A stretch of DNA of 64,000 nucleotides. Origin: Curtobacterium pusillum (GTDB lineage: Bacteria > Actinomycetota > Actinomycetes > Actinomycetales > Microbacteriaceae). The notes beneath the pieces were generated by a model that did not search any database, was not told the origin of the DNA, and saw only the letters and a program-made list of their open reading frames with translations. The translations under genes were made by a program, and so were the position numbers. The DNA is taken from positions 62,001 to 126,000 of the forward strand of contig NZ_VDZH01000005.1 of the NCBI RefSeq assembly GCF_007673235.1. Direction: 5' to 3'. This document shows, in pieces, positions 33,368 through 40,859 of this stretch. Each line of letters opens with the position of its first letter. The first letter of the stretch is position 1.

Positions 33368-33523
33368 ATGAGCCACTACGAGTCGCAACAGGGCGTCGAC
33401 CCGGTCCGCATCGAGACGTTGCGGCTGATGCGCAAGCGCTGGAAGCACGGCGAGCAGCAGGACGGCGCCGGGCTGTACGAGGACTTCTTCACGGACACGG
33501 TCCGCGACCCGCGTCGCGGCTGA
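33368..33523 (+). CDS. 51-residue hypothetical protein
   Basis: ATG 33368 is preceded by GAAGGGA and opens a 51-codon frame starting MSHYESQQGVDP and ending FFTDTVRDPRRG. It is hydrophilic with a basic centre (LRLMRKRWKHG) and an acidic, aromatic tail; no membrane segment or cysteine. I do not recognise a family. A good ribosome site and balanced composition support expression. The convergent gene ends 43 bp away. Confidence 0.6.
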   Translation: MSHYESQQGVDPVRIETLRLMRKRWKHGEQQDGAGLYEDFFTDTVRDPRRG

Positions 33524-33566
33524 CGACGGGTCACCCGGTCCGGCCTGGAGGCGCGGCGCGGCTCCG

Positions 33567-35378
33567 TCACGGACGCTCCGGCACCAGGGACACCGAGTTC
33601 GGCCCCACGGTCGCCGTGGCCAGGTCGACCCGGGCCAGGCCCCCGGCAACGAGCGCGTCGGCGATCGTCAGGCGCAGGGCCGTCTCGGTGTGACGGCCGG
33701 TCGCCGCGCGGGCGCCGCCCGCGCCGGAGGGCGCGGTGTCCTCCTGCACGTTCACCCGCAACGAGAGCACCCCGGGCAGTCCGACGAGCACCGTCGCGAG
33801 CGCGGTGACGACCGGTCCGCCGATGGTCGTCGTGATCGTCGTCCCGAGGGAGCCGACGAGCGCGAACAGCCTGGTCGAGAGCGTCCCGACCACCGCCTGC
33901 GTCAACGGGTTCACGAGCGAGGTCGCCAGCCCGGTGACGACGCCGAGCAAGCCGCCGAGCGGCAGGCCGAGCAGGTCGACGCCGACCGTCAGCTTCGTCT
34001 GACCGGACATCAGCGCTGCGATCCCGGTGTCGACCCCGACGGAGAGCTTCGCGATCGGGACCCGCACGCCGAGCAGGGGCGCGCTGAGGTCCGCCGCGAG
34101 GGCGATCTGGAGGCGGATCGACCCGAGCGCCGTCGTGAGCGCCGCGGTGATCCGGCCTGCCCAGGCGTCCACGACCTGGCCGAGCCGGTCGGCGAGCGCG
34201 CCGAGGGTGACCGCGTCGAGGACCACCTCGTGGTTCGGCGGCAGGTCGTTCAGGCCGTGCTCGTCGTCGCCGAGCAGGTGCGCGAGGTCGACGCGGATCG
34301 ACCCGGCCGACAGGTCGAGCACGAGCGTGCCGCCCGGGTCCTGGACGGGTTCGGACAGCAGCGGGGACACTGCGGCCCCGAGGTCCGGGCCGGTGAGCAC
34401 GACGGTGCCGCCGACCGTGCCGAGTCCGAGACTGCCGGTCAGCGTGCCGAGGACGCCGAGCACACCCTGGTTGATCGTCCGTGCCAGGACGCCGTCGCTG
34501 CCGCCGAGGGCACCCACGGCGGTGTCGAGCTGGACCACGGTGTCGTCGACGGCGGTGACGAGTGCGCCGACGAGCGGGCTGTCCACGCGGAGGTCGAGGC
34601 TCGCGATGCCGTAGTCCCGGGTGACCCCGGTCGTCTCCCCCGCCGCGACGGCCCGCTGCACGGCTGCGCGGAGGTTCGTGCGGAGCGCCTGCTGCACGAC
34701 CCCGCCCCAGAGCTCGTCCTCGAGCGCGTCGCACCCGGCGAGCTGCGCGGTCGCCCCCACCGCACCGACGTCCAGACCGACGTCGGTGACGTTCGCGATC
34801 CCCGGCAGGGCACGACCGAGGGTGACGGCCGCCGGTTCGGGCAGCTCGCTCGTGGGTGTCGTGTCGGTGAAGAGCAGGCCGCCGGAGTCCGCGACGAGCC
34901 CCGCGGCCGCCACGGCGTCCCCGGTCCCGGCGGCGGTGGCGACCTGGTTCACCGCGCCCGCCGAGCCCGCCGGCAGCCCGACGCCGAGCCCGGTCAGGTC
35001 GATGCCGACCAGGTCGCCGAGCAGCCCCACGTCGAGCGGGTTGCCGAACGACTGCGCGTACGGCTGCGCGTTCCCGATCTCCGGCGACGTGGCCGGCTCG
35101 ACCGATGCGGGAGCGGCGCCGGTCTTGGCGACGGCGACGCCCCGCACGGTGGCGAGGTCGTCGAGGTCGGTCCCCGCCAGGGAGCCGCTGAGGAACCGGC
35201 TCGAGGCGGTGGCGGTGTACCCGGAGTCCGCCCCGCAGTCGAACGACGAGGTCCCGACGGCCGCCGTATTCCACTCCCGGTCGGTCCAGGACGCCGTGCT
35301 CGGGACGGCGGTCGGCACGACGAGCGCGGCGGCGAGGGCGATGCCCGCCGCCACGGCGGACCGGCCCCGCGGGGTCAC
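33567..35378 (-). CDS. Choice-of-anchor G family exported protein
   Basis: A 603-residue secreted protein. Its N-terminus (RSAVAAGIALAAALVVP followed by TASWTDREW) is the alternate signal-peptide form processed by SipW-type peptidases. The body is Gly/Val/Thr/Leu-rich with recurring LGVLGTL and VGLDVGAVGA motifs, matching the actinobacterial choice-of-anchor G family. No LPXTG or final membrane helix is seen, so it is released or held by partners. The start is GTG 35378, overlapping the upstream stop (GTGA). It is last of a four-gene operon with a SipW peptidase and a TasA-like protein. Molecular role is unknown. Confidence 0.87.
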   Translation of the reverse strand: MTPRGRSAVAAGIALAAALVVPTAVPSTASWTDREWNTAAVGTSSFDCGADSGYTATASSRFLSGSLAGTDLDDLATVRGVAVAKTGAAPASVEPATSPEIGNAQPYAQSFGNPLDVGLLGDLVGIDLTGLGVGLPAGSAGAVNQVATAAGTGDAVAAAGLVADSGGLLFTDTTPTSELPEPAAVTLGRALPGIANVTDVGLDVGAVGATAQLAGCDALEDELWGGVVQQALRTNLRAAVQRAVAAGETTGVTRDYGIASLDLRVDSPLVGALVTAVDDTVVQLDTAVGALGGSDGVLARTINQGVLGVLGTLTGSLGLGTVGGTVVLTGPDLGAAVSPLLSEPVQDPGGTLVLDLSAGSIRVDLAHLLGDDEHGLNDLPPNHEVVLDAVTLGALADRLGQVVDAWAGRITAALTTALGSIRLQIALAADLSAPLLGVRVPIAKLSVGVDTGIAALMSGQTKLTVGVDLLGLPLGGLLGVVTGLATSLVNPLTQAVVGTLSTRLFALVGSLGTTITTTIGGPVVTALATVLVGLPGVLSLRVNVQEDTAPSGAGGARAATGRHTETALRLTIADALVAGGLARVDLATATVGPNSVSLVPERP

Positions 35379-36085
35379 GGTCGCACCTCCGCTGCCCGCG
35401 CTCCCCGGCGGCTGCGCAGCGCGATGCCGGCGAGGACCGCGGCGAGGGCGACGAGCGCCGGACCGACGAGGGGACCGCCGGTGTACGCCAGGGCCGGAGC
35501 GGGAGCCCCCGGCCGCCCGGTCACCACCGGGTCGTCCCCGCGGGCGGTGACCCCGAGGCCGAGGCGTCCGCTCAGTCCGGCGAGCCCGGGGTCCGCGGCG
35601 TCGGCCAGCGACGAGCGGACCAGCAGGTACGCCGTGCCGTCACCGTCGGGATCGGGCACTCGGACGACCGGGCTCGTCGTTGCCCAGTCCTCGGCCGGCG
35701 TCGCTCGGACGAGGTCGATCGCGTCACCGGTGCAGCTCGGGGTGCCGCTCGCATCCCGCCACGCGCGGTCGCAGGACGACACCGTGACGAGGAGCCCGGT
35801 CGGGGCCTCGGCGAGCGCGCCGTCCTTGCGCACCTCGAGGTCGAGCGTGACGGGCCCCGGGGCCCGCACCTCCGTGCGCACCTGCCACGCCGTCTCGGTG
35901 ACGCCGGCCGTGTCGGGGAGCGTCCGCGGCTCTGGTCCGGTGTGCAGCACGAGGCGACCCGGCGTGCCGGTCTCGGGCACGGGCCTCCAGTCCGACGCGG
36001 CGACCGCCGCCACCGTCGTCCCGGCTCCGGCGCACCCGACGACCACGGCGGCGAGCGCCAGGAGAGACGTCAGCCGCCGGATCAC
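35375..36085 (-). CDS. Exported protein with LAYTG-type wall-sorting tail
   Basis: A 236-residue protein. The hydrophobic N-terminus (LTSLLALAAVVVGCAGAG) is a signal peptide that also contains a lipobox-like VVGC. The mature part has AASDWRPVPETG near its start and a beta-rich domain. The C-terminus carries LAYTG, a hydrophobic helix and a basic RSRRGAR tail, the class-E sortase layout. The start is GTG 36085, overlapping the SipW stop; the stop overlaps the next gene. It is unusual in possibly having both lipid and sortase anchoring signals. It is probably a surface component assembled with its operon partners. Confidence 0.75.
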   Translation of the reverse strand: MIRRLTSLLALAAVVVGCAGAGTTVAAVAASDWRPVPETGTPGRLVLHTGPEPRTLPDTAGVTETAWQVRTEVRAPGPVTLDLEVRKDGALAEAPTGLLVTVSSCDRAWRDASGTPSCTGDAIDLVRATPAEDWATTSPVVRVPDPDGDGTAYLLVRSSLADAADPGLAGLSGRLGLGVTARGDDPVVTGRPGAPAPALAYTGGPLVGPALVALAAVLAGIALRSRRGARAAEVRP

Positions 36086-36639
36086 GTGTCCTCCTCCTGT
36101 CGGCGGTCCGGCCAGAACGCCCAGGCGACGAGCGCGCCGACGGCCGCGACGGCGATCCCGCGGGCGACCGGACTCGTCAGGGCCACGAGCACCGAGCCGA
36201 GCGTGGGTGCGTGGGCGAGGACGAGTCCGGCCTCGCGCACGACGTACGGGTCGCGGTCGTCCGAGGCGTTGTCGTCGCCGCGGAGCGTCAGCGACCGCGC
36301 ACCGGTCTCGCCCGGAACCGGTTCGACGGCGACGATCCGGTGCGTGACCGGCAGGGCGGAGCCCGGTCGGGGCACCGTGACGACGTCGCCCTCGTGCAGT
36401 TCCGTCGCCGGGACGTCGTGCGTGATCGCGAGTCCCCCCGCGGGGATCGTCGGCGCCATCGACCCGGTGGTGACGACGACGAACGACAGCCCGGTCAGGG
36501 CGATCGCCACCCACCCGAGCAAGCAGGCGAGGCCGATCGCGCCCGCGACGGTCACGACGACCGTGCGGACCCGGTCGACGAGACGACGGGGTGGCGCCGT
36601 GTCCTCTGCTGAGGACGACGGCGCGGTGGTGCCGCGCAC
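36082..36639 (-). CDS. sipW: SipW-type signal peptidase I
   Basis: A 185-residue membrane protease. Two hydrophobic segments (about 25-50 and 148-175) flank the catalytic domain. Ser60 is in TTGSMAPTIPAGG; His100 in VTHRI takes the place of the usual Lys, and GDDN at 121-124 gives the third motif, so this is the ER/SipW type with Ser-His-Asp. It cleaves exported proteins with unusual signal peptides. The start GTG 36639 lies seven bases after the TasA-like gene stop. The gene sits between its likely substrates, both bearing ASWTDxEW after the hydrophobic core. Confidence 0.9.
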   Translation of the reverse strand: MRGTTAPSSSAEDTAPPRRLVDRVRTVVVTVAGAIGLACLLGWVAIALTGLSFVVVTTGSMAPTIPAGGLAITHDVPATELHEGDVVTVPRPGSALPVTHRIVAVEPVPGETGARSLTLRGDDNASDDRDPYVVREAGLVLAHAPTLGSVLVALTSPVARGIAVAAVGALVAWAFWPDRRQEEDT

Positions 36640-36646
36640 GACGCGC

Positions 36647-37348
36647 TCAGTCGGACTCGGCGGCGAACTGCCAGGCCGGTGCGGCGGTCCTCCCCTGCAG
36701 GGCGTCGAGCGGCACGCCCGCGGGCAGGGTCGGCGACGCGGGCAGGGAGACCTCGAAGCAGTACAGCTGCGTCGAGGCCCCGGCGGCAGCGAGCCGTTGC
36801 GGTGCCGAGGCGGCGGTGGTGCCGAGCGGCCCGTCGGCGATGACGTTCGCCGGGGTCGCGAAGGCGGTGGCGTCACAGGCCGCCGTGGTGCTCGTCGCCG
36901 TGGCGACCCGGACGTGCAGCGCATCCCAGAGTGCGTCGTCGGCGTCGGTCACGGTGATGCCGTCGGCGGGGACGGCCGCGCGGAGGGCCACGTCGCCGGC
37001 GACCGAGTCGGCGGTGGTGCGCAGGGCGACGGGGGCGTACGTCGCGGTACCAGGGGAGAGCGCCAGAGCGTCGACCGTGAACCGGAGCGCCTGACCCGGG
37101 TTCGTCTCGTCCGAGGTGAATCCGGCCGCGGTGAACGGTGCCGTGACGTTCTGCTCGACCTCGAAGCGCGAGGTGCCGACGCCACCGCCTCCGGAGCCGT
37201 TGCCGCCGAACACCCACTCGGTGTCGGTCCACGAGGCGAGCGTGTAGCCGAGGCCGCCCACGACGAGGGCTCCTCCGGCCGCGAGTGCGAACGCCCTGGT
37301 GCGGTTGGTGCGGCGTCGAGCGCGCGCGGGTGTGCTGGTGTCAGCCAT
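36647..37348 (-). CDS. SipW-dependent TasA-like exported protein
   Basis: A 233-residue protein. A basic N-tail (ARARRRTNRTR) is followed by a hydrophobic segment ALAAGGALVVGGLGYTL and the sequence ASWTDTEWVFGGNGSG, the alternate signal-peptide form recognised by SipW. A Gly-rich hinge leads into a beta-rich domain with two cysteines (CDATAF and YCFEV), possibly a disulfide. Family members include the fibre-forming TasA and CalY. ATG 37348 has AGGAGA upstream. It is first in the SipW operon. Fibre formation is inferred from family, not seen. Confidence 0.82.
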   Translation of the reverse strand: MADTSTPARARRRTNRTRAFALAAGGALVVGGLGYTLASWTDTEWVFGGNGSGGGGVGTSRFEVEQNVTAPFTAAGFTSDETNPGQALRFTVDALALSPGTATYAPVALRTTADSVAGDVALRAAVPADGITVTDADDALWDALHVRVATATSTTAACDATAFATPANVIADGPLGTTAASAPQRLAAAGASTQLYCFEVSLPASPTLPAGVPLDALQGRTAAPAWQFAAESD

Positions 37349-37385
37349 TGCCGTGTCTCCTGATCCGTGACGTCGACCGGATGCG

Positions 37386-37420
37386 ACGACGGCCCGGGGT
37401 GGTTGGTCCCGGGCCGTCGT
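37386..37420 (-). terminator. Hairpin after the second ABC operon
   Basis: The arms ACGACGGCCCGGG and its exact complement enclose a 9-base loop. It lies 55 bp downstream of the permease stop (37475) and just before the SipW operon on the same strand, so it separates the two transcripts. Confidence 0.85.
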
Positions 37421-37474
37421 GCTCGACGTCGTGCGTCGATCCTCTCGCAGAGCTGAGAGATCGACAAGGTCTGC

Positions 37475-38323
37475 TCAGCCCTTGACCGCCCCCGACGTCA
37501 GCCCGGACACGATCGACCGGCGGAACACCAGCACGAGGATGACGATCGGCACCGTCGCCGCGACGCTCGCCGCGAAGATCTGGGCGAACGGCACGGTGAA
37601 CTGCGTCCCGAACAGGGCGATCCCGACCGGGATGGTCCGGAACGAGTTCTCGCTGTTGAACGTCAACGCCATCAGGAACTCGCTCCACGACGCCGTGAAG
37701 GTGAACACCCCGACCGTGAAGAGCCCCGGCTTGGCCATCGGCAGGATCACCGACAGCACCGTGCGCCAGGCTCCGGCGCCGTCGATCTCGGAGGCCTCCT
37801 CGATCGTCGAGGGGATGCCCTGCAGGTAGTTCCGCATGATCCAGATGGCGAAGGGCAGGTTGAACGCCACGTACGGAACGATCAGTCCGGGGTACGAGTT
37901 GAGCAGCCCGAGGTTGCGCTCGAGCAGGTACAGGGGCGTCAGGACCGCGATCGCCGGGAACACCGAGAGCATGAGCAACGAGGTCATGATCGCCGTGCGG
38001 CCCCGGATGAAGCGGCCGGCCAGCGCGTACCCGGCGAGGAACGCCAGGGCGAGCACGATGACCGTCGTCGACACCGACACGATGACGCTGTTCACCATGT
38101 ACTGGCCCAGGGCGTTGTCGCGGAAGGCCACCACGAAGTTGTCGAACGTGATCGCCTGCGGCCACGCGGTCGGCGGCGACTGCGAGATCTCGGACGCCGG
38201 CTTGAGCGACGTCGTGACGAGCCAGTACAGCGGCAGCGCGGTGAGCACCGCGATGACGACGCCACTGACGTTGACGGTGTTGACCCACTTGCGCCACCCC
38301 CGGCGCACGCGTTGACGGGGCAT
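37475..38323 (-). CDS. Carbohydrate ABC transporter permease (MalG type), second importer
   Basis: A 282-residue permease with six helices and the EAA loop EEASEIDGAGAWRTVLSVILPMAKPG. It ends TSGAVKG like other CUT1 MalG proteins. Its ATG 38323 overlaps the stop of the MalF-type gene by one base (TGATG). It is last in the operon 40610-37475 with no ATPase gene. A hairpin terminator follows. Confidence 0.94.
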   Translation of the reverse strand: MPRQRVRRGWRKWVNTVNVSGVVIAVLTALPLYWLVTTSLKPASEISQSPPTAWPQAITFDNFVVAFRDNALGQYMVNSVIVSVSTTVIVLALAFLAGYALAGRFIRGRTAIMTSLLMLSVFPAIAVLTPLYLLERNLGLLNSYPGLIVPYVAFNLPFAIWIMRNYLQGIPSTIEEASEIDGAGAWRTVLSVILPMAKPGLFTVGVFTFTASWSEFLMALTFNSENSFRTIPVGIALFGTQFTVPFAQIFAASVAATVPIVILVLVFRRSIVSGLTSGAVKG

Positions 38324-39294
38324 CAGTCGTCCCCTCCCTTCGCCTGGTTCCGGAACGCCCGGAGGAACAGCAGACAGCCCGCAGCGACGATGACCGCCGT
38401 GGAGGTCGCGATCGCCGCGCCGGGCCCGATGTTGATGTCCTGGAACAGGACCTTGTAGCCCATGATCGCGAGCGACTGGGTGCTGGTGCCCGGTCCGCCG
38501 TTCGTCAGCACGAACGGCAGGTCGAACACTCCGAACGCCTGCAGGATGCGGAACAGCACGGCGATCGTGAGCGTCGGCGTGAGCTGCGGCAGGACCACGC
38601 GCCAGAACGTCTGCCACGTGCTGGCGCCGTCGAGCTCGGCCGCCTCGTAGTGGTCCTCGGAGATCTGCACGAGCCCCGCGAGCAGGATGATCGCCACGAA
38701 CGGCGTCGTCTTCCAGATGTCCGCGACCATCAGGCCGGTGATCGCGGGGACCGGTTCACCGAGGATCACGGGCGCCTCGCCGAACAGGCCGAAGAACCAC
38801 GTCGCGACCCCGTAGGTGGAGTCGTAGACGTACTTCCACAGCTGCGCGTTGACGATGGTGACGAGCGACCACGGGACGAGCATGAGCGCGAGCATCCAGC
38901 CGCGCGTGGCCCCGAGCCGCTCGAGCACGAGGGCGACGAGCATCCCGAGCACGAGCTCCACCGACACCGTCACGAGCGTGTACAGCACCGTGAAGCCCAG
39001 TGCCCGGTACCAGTCGGCGCTCTGCAGCAGCGCCGCGTAGTTGCCGAGCCCGAACGACTGGATGGAGAAGCCCTCGTAGCCGACCTCGACGTCCGCGAAG
39101 CTCAGGACGATCGAGTACACCACCGGGAAGATCGTGACCGCCGCCACGACCAGGAGCGCCGGGGCCGCGAAGCCCCACGCGCCCCGCGCGCGGATGCGGT
39201 CGAGCCGCGACCGCCCGGTGAGGCGAGGCGGCGGGTCGAGGCGATCCGTGCCTCCAGGCCTGGTCGACGCCCGTGTGGCGGTGCCGGCGCTCAC
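38323..39294 (-). CDS. Carbohydrate ABC transporter permease (MalF type), second importer
   Basis: A 323-residue permease with six helices and the EAA loop YEAAELDGASTWQTFWRVVLPQLTP. The start is GTG 39294, overlapping the binding-protein stop (GTGA). Its N-terminal tail (ATRASTRPGGTDRLDPP) is coded across a GTGCCTCCAGGCC half-palindrome at 39248-39260, related to the 44-bp element. Partner of the MalG-type permease downstream. Confidence 0.94.
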   Translation of the reverse strand: MSAGTATRASTRPGGTDRLDPPPRLTGRSRLDRIRARGAWGFAAPALLVVAAVTIFPVVYSIVLSFADVEVGYEGFSIQSFGLGNYAALLQSADWYRALGFTVLYTLVTVSVELVLGMLVALVLERLGATRGWMLALMLVPWSLVTIVNAQLWKYVYDSTYGVATWFFGLFGEAPVILGEPVPAITGLMVADIWKTTPFVAIILLAGLVQISEDHYEAAELDGASTWQTFWRVVLPQLTPTLTIAVLFRILQAFGVFDLPFVLTNGGPGTSTQSLAIMGYKVLFQDINIGPGAAIATSTAVIVAAGCLLFLRAFRNQAKGGDD

Positions 39295-40610
39295 AGCGCT
39301 TCCCCCTGCAGCGCGAGCGAGATGGCGGAGGCCATCGCACTCGTGCCGCCGTCCACCGATGCCTGCCCGCCGAGGATGCTGTTGCCGTTCTGGTACACGC
39401 CCTGCGAGACCTTCGGGTAGTACGCCGTCGAGGTCGGGCGGGGCACGAGCGTGATGCCCGCGGCGGTGTCGTACGTCGGGCGCTGCTGCCGCTTGGCATC
39501 AGCGCTGACGAGCGACGCGCTGCGGGCCGGCAGGACGCCGCCCTCGCGGGTGAGGAACTGCTGCGCGGTCTCGCTCGACATCCAGCTCGCGAACGTCAGC
39601 GCCGCGGCGGGCTGCTGCGTGTGCGGGTTGATGTAGTTCCCCCACCCGCCGATCGTCGAGTGGTGCTCGTCCATGCCGTCGAACGTCGGTCGTGCGGCGA
39701 GCCCGACCTTGCCGGCGACCCGGCTGTCCGGGCCGTTCGCGATGCCCCAGGCGTACGACCAGTTGCGGAGGAACGCCGCCCGCCCGCCGGAGAACGCGTC
39801 GTTCGTGTCCTGCTCCTGGTACGTCAGGGTGGCCCGCGGGCTCGCGCCGTCCGTGATCAGGGACCGCATGAACTCGAACGCCCGCTTCGTCTCCGAGCTG
39901 GTCGTCTCCGGCTTCGTCAGGTCGTCGTTGAGCAGCGAGCCGCCGGCGTCCGCGACGAACTCGGTGACGTTGCAGGTGAGCCCCTCGTACACGTCGCCCT
40001 GGAACGCGAACCCGTACGACACGTCACCCGTGTCGACGAGCTTCGCGGCGGTCTCGCGCACTTCCTCCCACGACTTCGGCACCTGCAGGGAGTGCTTGGC
40101 GAGCAGGTCCTTCCGGTAGAGGAAGAACGACTCGTCGATGTAGAGCGGGAACATGTAGTACGTGCCGTCGACGCTCGCCGCCCGGCGCAGGCCCTCGGGG
40201 AACTGGTCGAAGAAGTCCTCGCCGACGAGCTGGTTCACCGGGGTGGCGAGCTTGTTCTTCGCGAACTGGCCCGGCCACGCGACGTCGCCGAGGTACACGT
40301 CCGGCGTGCTCGACCCCGCGGCGATCTGCGTCGTCAGGCTCGTCCGGTTCGTGTCGGTGTCGCTCGGAGCGCTGACGATCCGGACCCGGATGTTCGGGTG
40401 CTCCTTCTGGAACTCGGCGATGAGCCGGCGCCGGAGGTCGCCGCCGTCCTTCGACGCGACCTGACCGGCCCACCAGCTGATCGTGACGTCGCCCTCGGGC
40501 GGATCGGTCGGCCAGTTCTCGACGGTGGTGCGCTCCGGGCGGGTGGAGCAGCCGGCGAGCAGCAGCACCCCCGCTCCCCCGAGCAGGAAGAACCTGCGGT
40601 CGATTGCCAT
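39291..40610 (-). CDS. Sugar-binding lipoprotein of second ABC importer
   Basis: A 439-residue solute-binding protein. The signal peptide MAIDRRFFLLGGAGVLLLAG with Cys21 is a lipoprotein signal with a twin-arginine RRFFL motif, so Tat export is possible. The body is a family-1 sugar-binding fold (ISWWAGQVASKDGGDLRRRL; YYMFPLYIDESFFLYRKDLL). ATG 40610 follows AGGAGGA. No regulator is clearly dedicated to this operon; a palindrome TGTGGATCCACA lies 32 bp upstream. Ligand unknown. Confidence 0.92.
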   Translation of the reverse strand: MAIDRRFFLLGGAGVLLLAGCSTRPERTTVENWPTDPPEGDVTISWWAGQVASKDGGDLRRRLIAEFQKEHPNIRVRIVSAPSDTDTNRTSLTTQIAAGSSTPDVYLGDVAWPGQFAKNKLATPVNQLVGEDFFDQFPEGLRRAASVDGTYYMFPLYIDESFFLYRKDLLAKHSLQVPKSWEEVRETAAKLVDTGDVSYGFAFQGDVYEGLTCNVTEFVADAGGSLLNDDLTKPETTSSETKRAFEFMRSLITDGASPRATLTYQEQDTNDAFSGGRAAFLRNWSYAWGIANGPDSRVAGKVGLAARPTFDGMDEHHSTIGGWGNYINPHTQQPAAALTFASWMSSETAQQFLTREGGVLPARSASLVSADAKRQQRPTYDTAAGITLVPRPTSTAYYPKVSQGVYQNGNSILGGQASVDGGTSAMASAISLALQGEAL

Positions 40611-40641
40611 CCGTCCTCCTCGACGTGTGGTGTGGCGTTCC

Positions 40642-40653
40642 TGTGGATCCACA
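40642..40653. promoter_or_regulatory. 12-bp palindrome upstream of second ABC operon
   Basis: TGTGGATCCACA lies 32 bp upstream of the binding-protein start. It resembles a dimeric regulator half-turn site. It is different from the AAGCGCTT operators of the neighbouring LacI gene, so another regulator is implied. Confidence 0.5.
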
Positions 40654-40707
40654 CAACCAACGCTCCCTGGACGCCCGGTGGGCGGGGTGTGGAGCGCGAC
40701 CCGACGG

Positions 40708-40751
40708 CGGCCTGGAGGCGCGGTGCGGGCCCGCCACGCGCCTCCAGGCCG
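40708..40751. repeat. 44-bp palindrome, hybrid type A/B, copy 3
   Basis: The outer 15 bp are perfect (CGGCCTGGAGGCGCG and complement). The inner left arm is of the GGTGCGGG form and the right inner arm of the CCGCCAC form, so the centre does not pair fully. It lies 108 bp downstream of the LacI stop (40860), beyond two small TGTCGC hairpins. Confidence 0.82.
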
Positions 40752-40757
40752 ACACGA

Positions 40758-40814
40758 TGTCGCGATGGCGACAGATCTCGGGTCCGGGCCGCGGGTCGTG
40801 TCGCGAAAGCGACA
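40758..40814. repeat. Two small TGTCGC/GCGACA hairpins
   Basis: TGTCGC-GATG-GCGACA is at 40758-40773 and TGTCGC-GAAA-GCGACA at 40799-40814 (41 bp apart). A degenerate inverted relative, CTGTCGCTCTCGCG, is at 40841-40854. All lie downstream of the minus-strand LacI gene. Confidence 0.75.
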
Positions 40815-40859
40815 GAGGTGCACGGAAGTTCGGCGGCAGACTGTCGCTCTCGCGGCGGG

